DNA of 15,872 nt from JAYSFC01 sp041913505 (GTDB taxonomy: Bacteria; Pseudomonadota; Gammaproteobacteria; Burkholderiales; Burkholderiaceae_C), in assembly GCA_041913505.1 (NCBI GenBank), contig JAYSFC010000088.1, forward strand, positions 1 to 15,872, in the 5' to 3' direction. A program made the position numbers and the translations under genes. Below, piece after piece: positions 15,187-15,872 of the stretch. How positions within the stretch are numbered: position 1 is the stretch's first letter; every line of letters starts with the position of its first letter. The notes beneath the pieces are model-generated. The model was not told the origin of the DNA and did no database searches. It saw only the letters and a list, made by a program, of their open reading frames with translations.

Positions 15187-15692
15187 ACCAAGGCATTTTG
15201 GCGCTCGACGCCGAGGCCCTGTACCGCGAGTTGCTGCGTGGCGTGCGCACCCTCATGGGGCCTGCAACGCAATTGGCCGGCATTGCCTCGGGCGGTGCAT
15301 GGCTGGCCGAGCGCCTGCAGAAGGACCTGGGCCTTGCGGGGGCACCGGGCGTGCTGTCTTCGGCCATGCACCGCGACGACTTCGCGCAGCGCGGTCTGGC
15401 CGCCAGCGCGCAGACCATGCTGCCCTTCGACGTGAACGGCGCCGATGTGCTTGTGCTCGACGACGTACTCTATACAGGCCGCACCATTCGCGCCGTGCTC
15501 AACGAACTCTTCGACTACGGCCGCCCCGCCAGCGTGCGCCTGGCCGTGCTCGTCGACCGCGGCGGGCGCGAGTTGCCCGTGCAGGCCGATTTCGCCGCCG
15601 CCCGTGTCACGTTGCCCGCGAGCCAGTCGCTCGCGCTCGCGCGCAGCGACAGCGGCGCCTTCCAGTTTCAAGTCAAAGCCATGGAGGCCTGA
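15183..15692 (+). CDS. pyrR: PyrR, pyrimidine operon regulator / uracil phosphoribosyltransferase
   Basis: This 169-residue type I phosphoribosyltransferase carries the PRPP-binding motif VLVLDDVLYTGRT (89-101). Other PyrR features are AGIASGG (32-38), MHRDDF (62-67) and VDRGGRELPVQADF (124-137). In Bacillus PyrR binds an attenuator in pyr mRNA and also makes UMP from uracil. In pseudomonads it has been linked to pyrB control by other means. GAGGAG at 15171-15176 is a good ribosome site, and the ATG overlaps the ruvX stop. Only two bases separate it from pyrB, which leaves no room for a leader attenuator there. The enzymatic role is well supported; the regulatory role here is inferred from family and context. 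Confidence 0.92.
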   Translation: MNQGILALDAEALYRELLRGVRTLMGPATQLAGIASGGAWLAERLQKDLGLAGAPGVLSSAMHRDDFAQRGLAASAQTMLPFDVNGADVLVLDDVLYTGRTIRAVLNELFDYGRPASVRLAVLVDRGGRELPVQADFAAARVTLPASQSLALARSDSGAFQFQVKAMEA

Positions 15693-15694
15693 CC

Positions 15695-15872
15695 GTGCTG
15701 CACCAGCGCAACCCCCAGCTCAACAAGAACGGCGAGCTGATCCACCTGCTCTCCACCGAGGGCCTGCCGCGTGACATCCTCACGCACATCCTCGACACCG
15801 CGGCCAACTTTGTCAGCGTGAACGACCGCGAGGTCAAGAAGGTGCCGCTCTTGCGCGGCAAGAGCGTGTTCA
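15695..15872 (+). CDS. pyrB: Aspartate carbamoyltransferase catalytic chain, N-terminal part (cut by right edge)
   Basis: PyrB joins carbamoyl phosphate and aspartate in the first committed step of pyrimidine synthesis. The window holds the first 59 codons. They start at a GTG (15695) preceded by GGAGG at 15683-15687 with ideal spacing. The readable part, from LHQRNPQLNKNGELIHLL through GLPRDILTHILDTA to VPLLRGKSVF, matches the PyrB N-terminus. LLRGK leads into the carbamoyl-phosphate-binding region, which lies past the edge. The extra residues before LIHLLSTEGL resemble the N-terminal extension of Pseudomonas-type enzymes that assemble with a PyrC-like subunit; that comparison is from memory. 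It follows pyrR by two bases and is surely in the same operon. Confidence 0.93.
   Translation, partial: MLHQRNPQLNKNGELIHLLSTEGLPRDILTHILDTAANFVSVNDREVKKVPLLRGKSVF

Noticed and set aside
1..15872. Search for mobile elements, CRISPR arrays, tRNAs, toxin-antitoxin or defence genes
   Set aside because: No transposase or integrase motifs, regularly spaced repeats, tRNA-like cloverleaf or defence-type domains were seen. Conserved housekeeping and pilus genes account for nearly the whole window.

Overview
The window is chromosomal DNA from a high-GC betaproteobacterium. It is most likely a Comamonadaceae member (Acidovorax-like), judged from the protein sequences, the strong G/C preference at third codon positions and the gene order hemL-thiD / rubredoxin-pilGHIJ-chpA. 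No database search was possible. Nothing in it looks mobile: I see no transposase, integrase, tRNA, rRNA or CRISPR array. Genes are packed tightly, several with overlapping ends.

Left part (1-1631). On the minus strand, a divergent ThiD-type kinase (thiD) is followed by hemL (cut by the left edge), the two overlapping by 17 bases. A small rubredoxin gene runs the other way from a 94-base AT-richer intergenic region. A hairpin with a T tract, a good candidate intrinsic terminator, begins at the rubredoxin stop codon.

Middle part (1683-12696). This is a Chp/Pil chemosensory cluster that controls type IV pili: pilG and pilH (single-domain response regulators), pilI (CheW-like adaptor), pilJ (membrane chemoreceptor), and chpA/pilL (2040-residue CheA-type hybrid kinase with several Hpt modules, an ATPase, a CheW-like domain and a receiver). 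It ends with a PilT/PilU-family ATPase gene of PilU type. In the expected pathway PilJ signals through PilI to ChpA, which phosphorylates PilG and PilH and so sets pilus extension and retraction. No receptor methyltransferase or methylesterase gene (pilK, chpB) is present in the cluster.

Right part (12680-15872). A class I photolyase gene (phr) lies on the minus strand, its 3' end overlapping the pilU-like gene by 17 bases in a strikingly G-rich patch. Only 21 bases separate phr from a divergent, tightly coupled operon yqgE-ruvX-pyrR-pyrB (pyrB cut by the right edge). The yqgE transcript may be leaderless.

I found no undescribed system. The points most worth checking are the loss of hallmark motifs in ThiD, the reduced and partly degenerate Hpt set in ChpA, the PilU-like ATPase attached to the chemosensory cluster, the G-run cluster at the pilU/phr junction, the possible leaderless start of yqgE, and the hairpin between chpA and the pilU-like gene.
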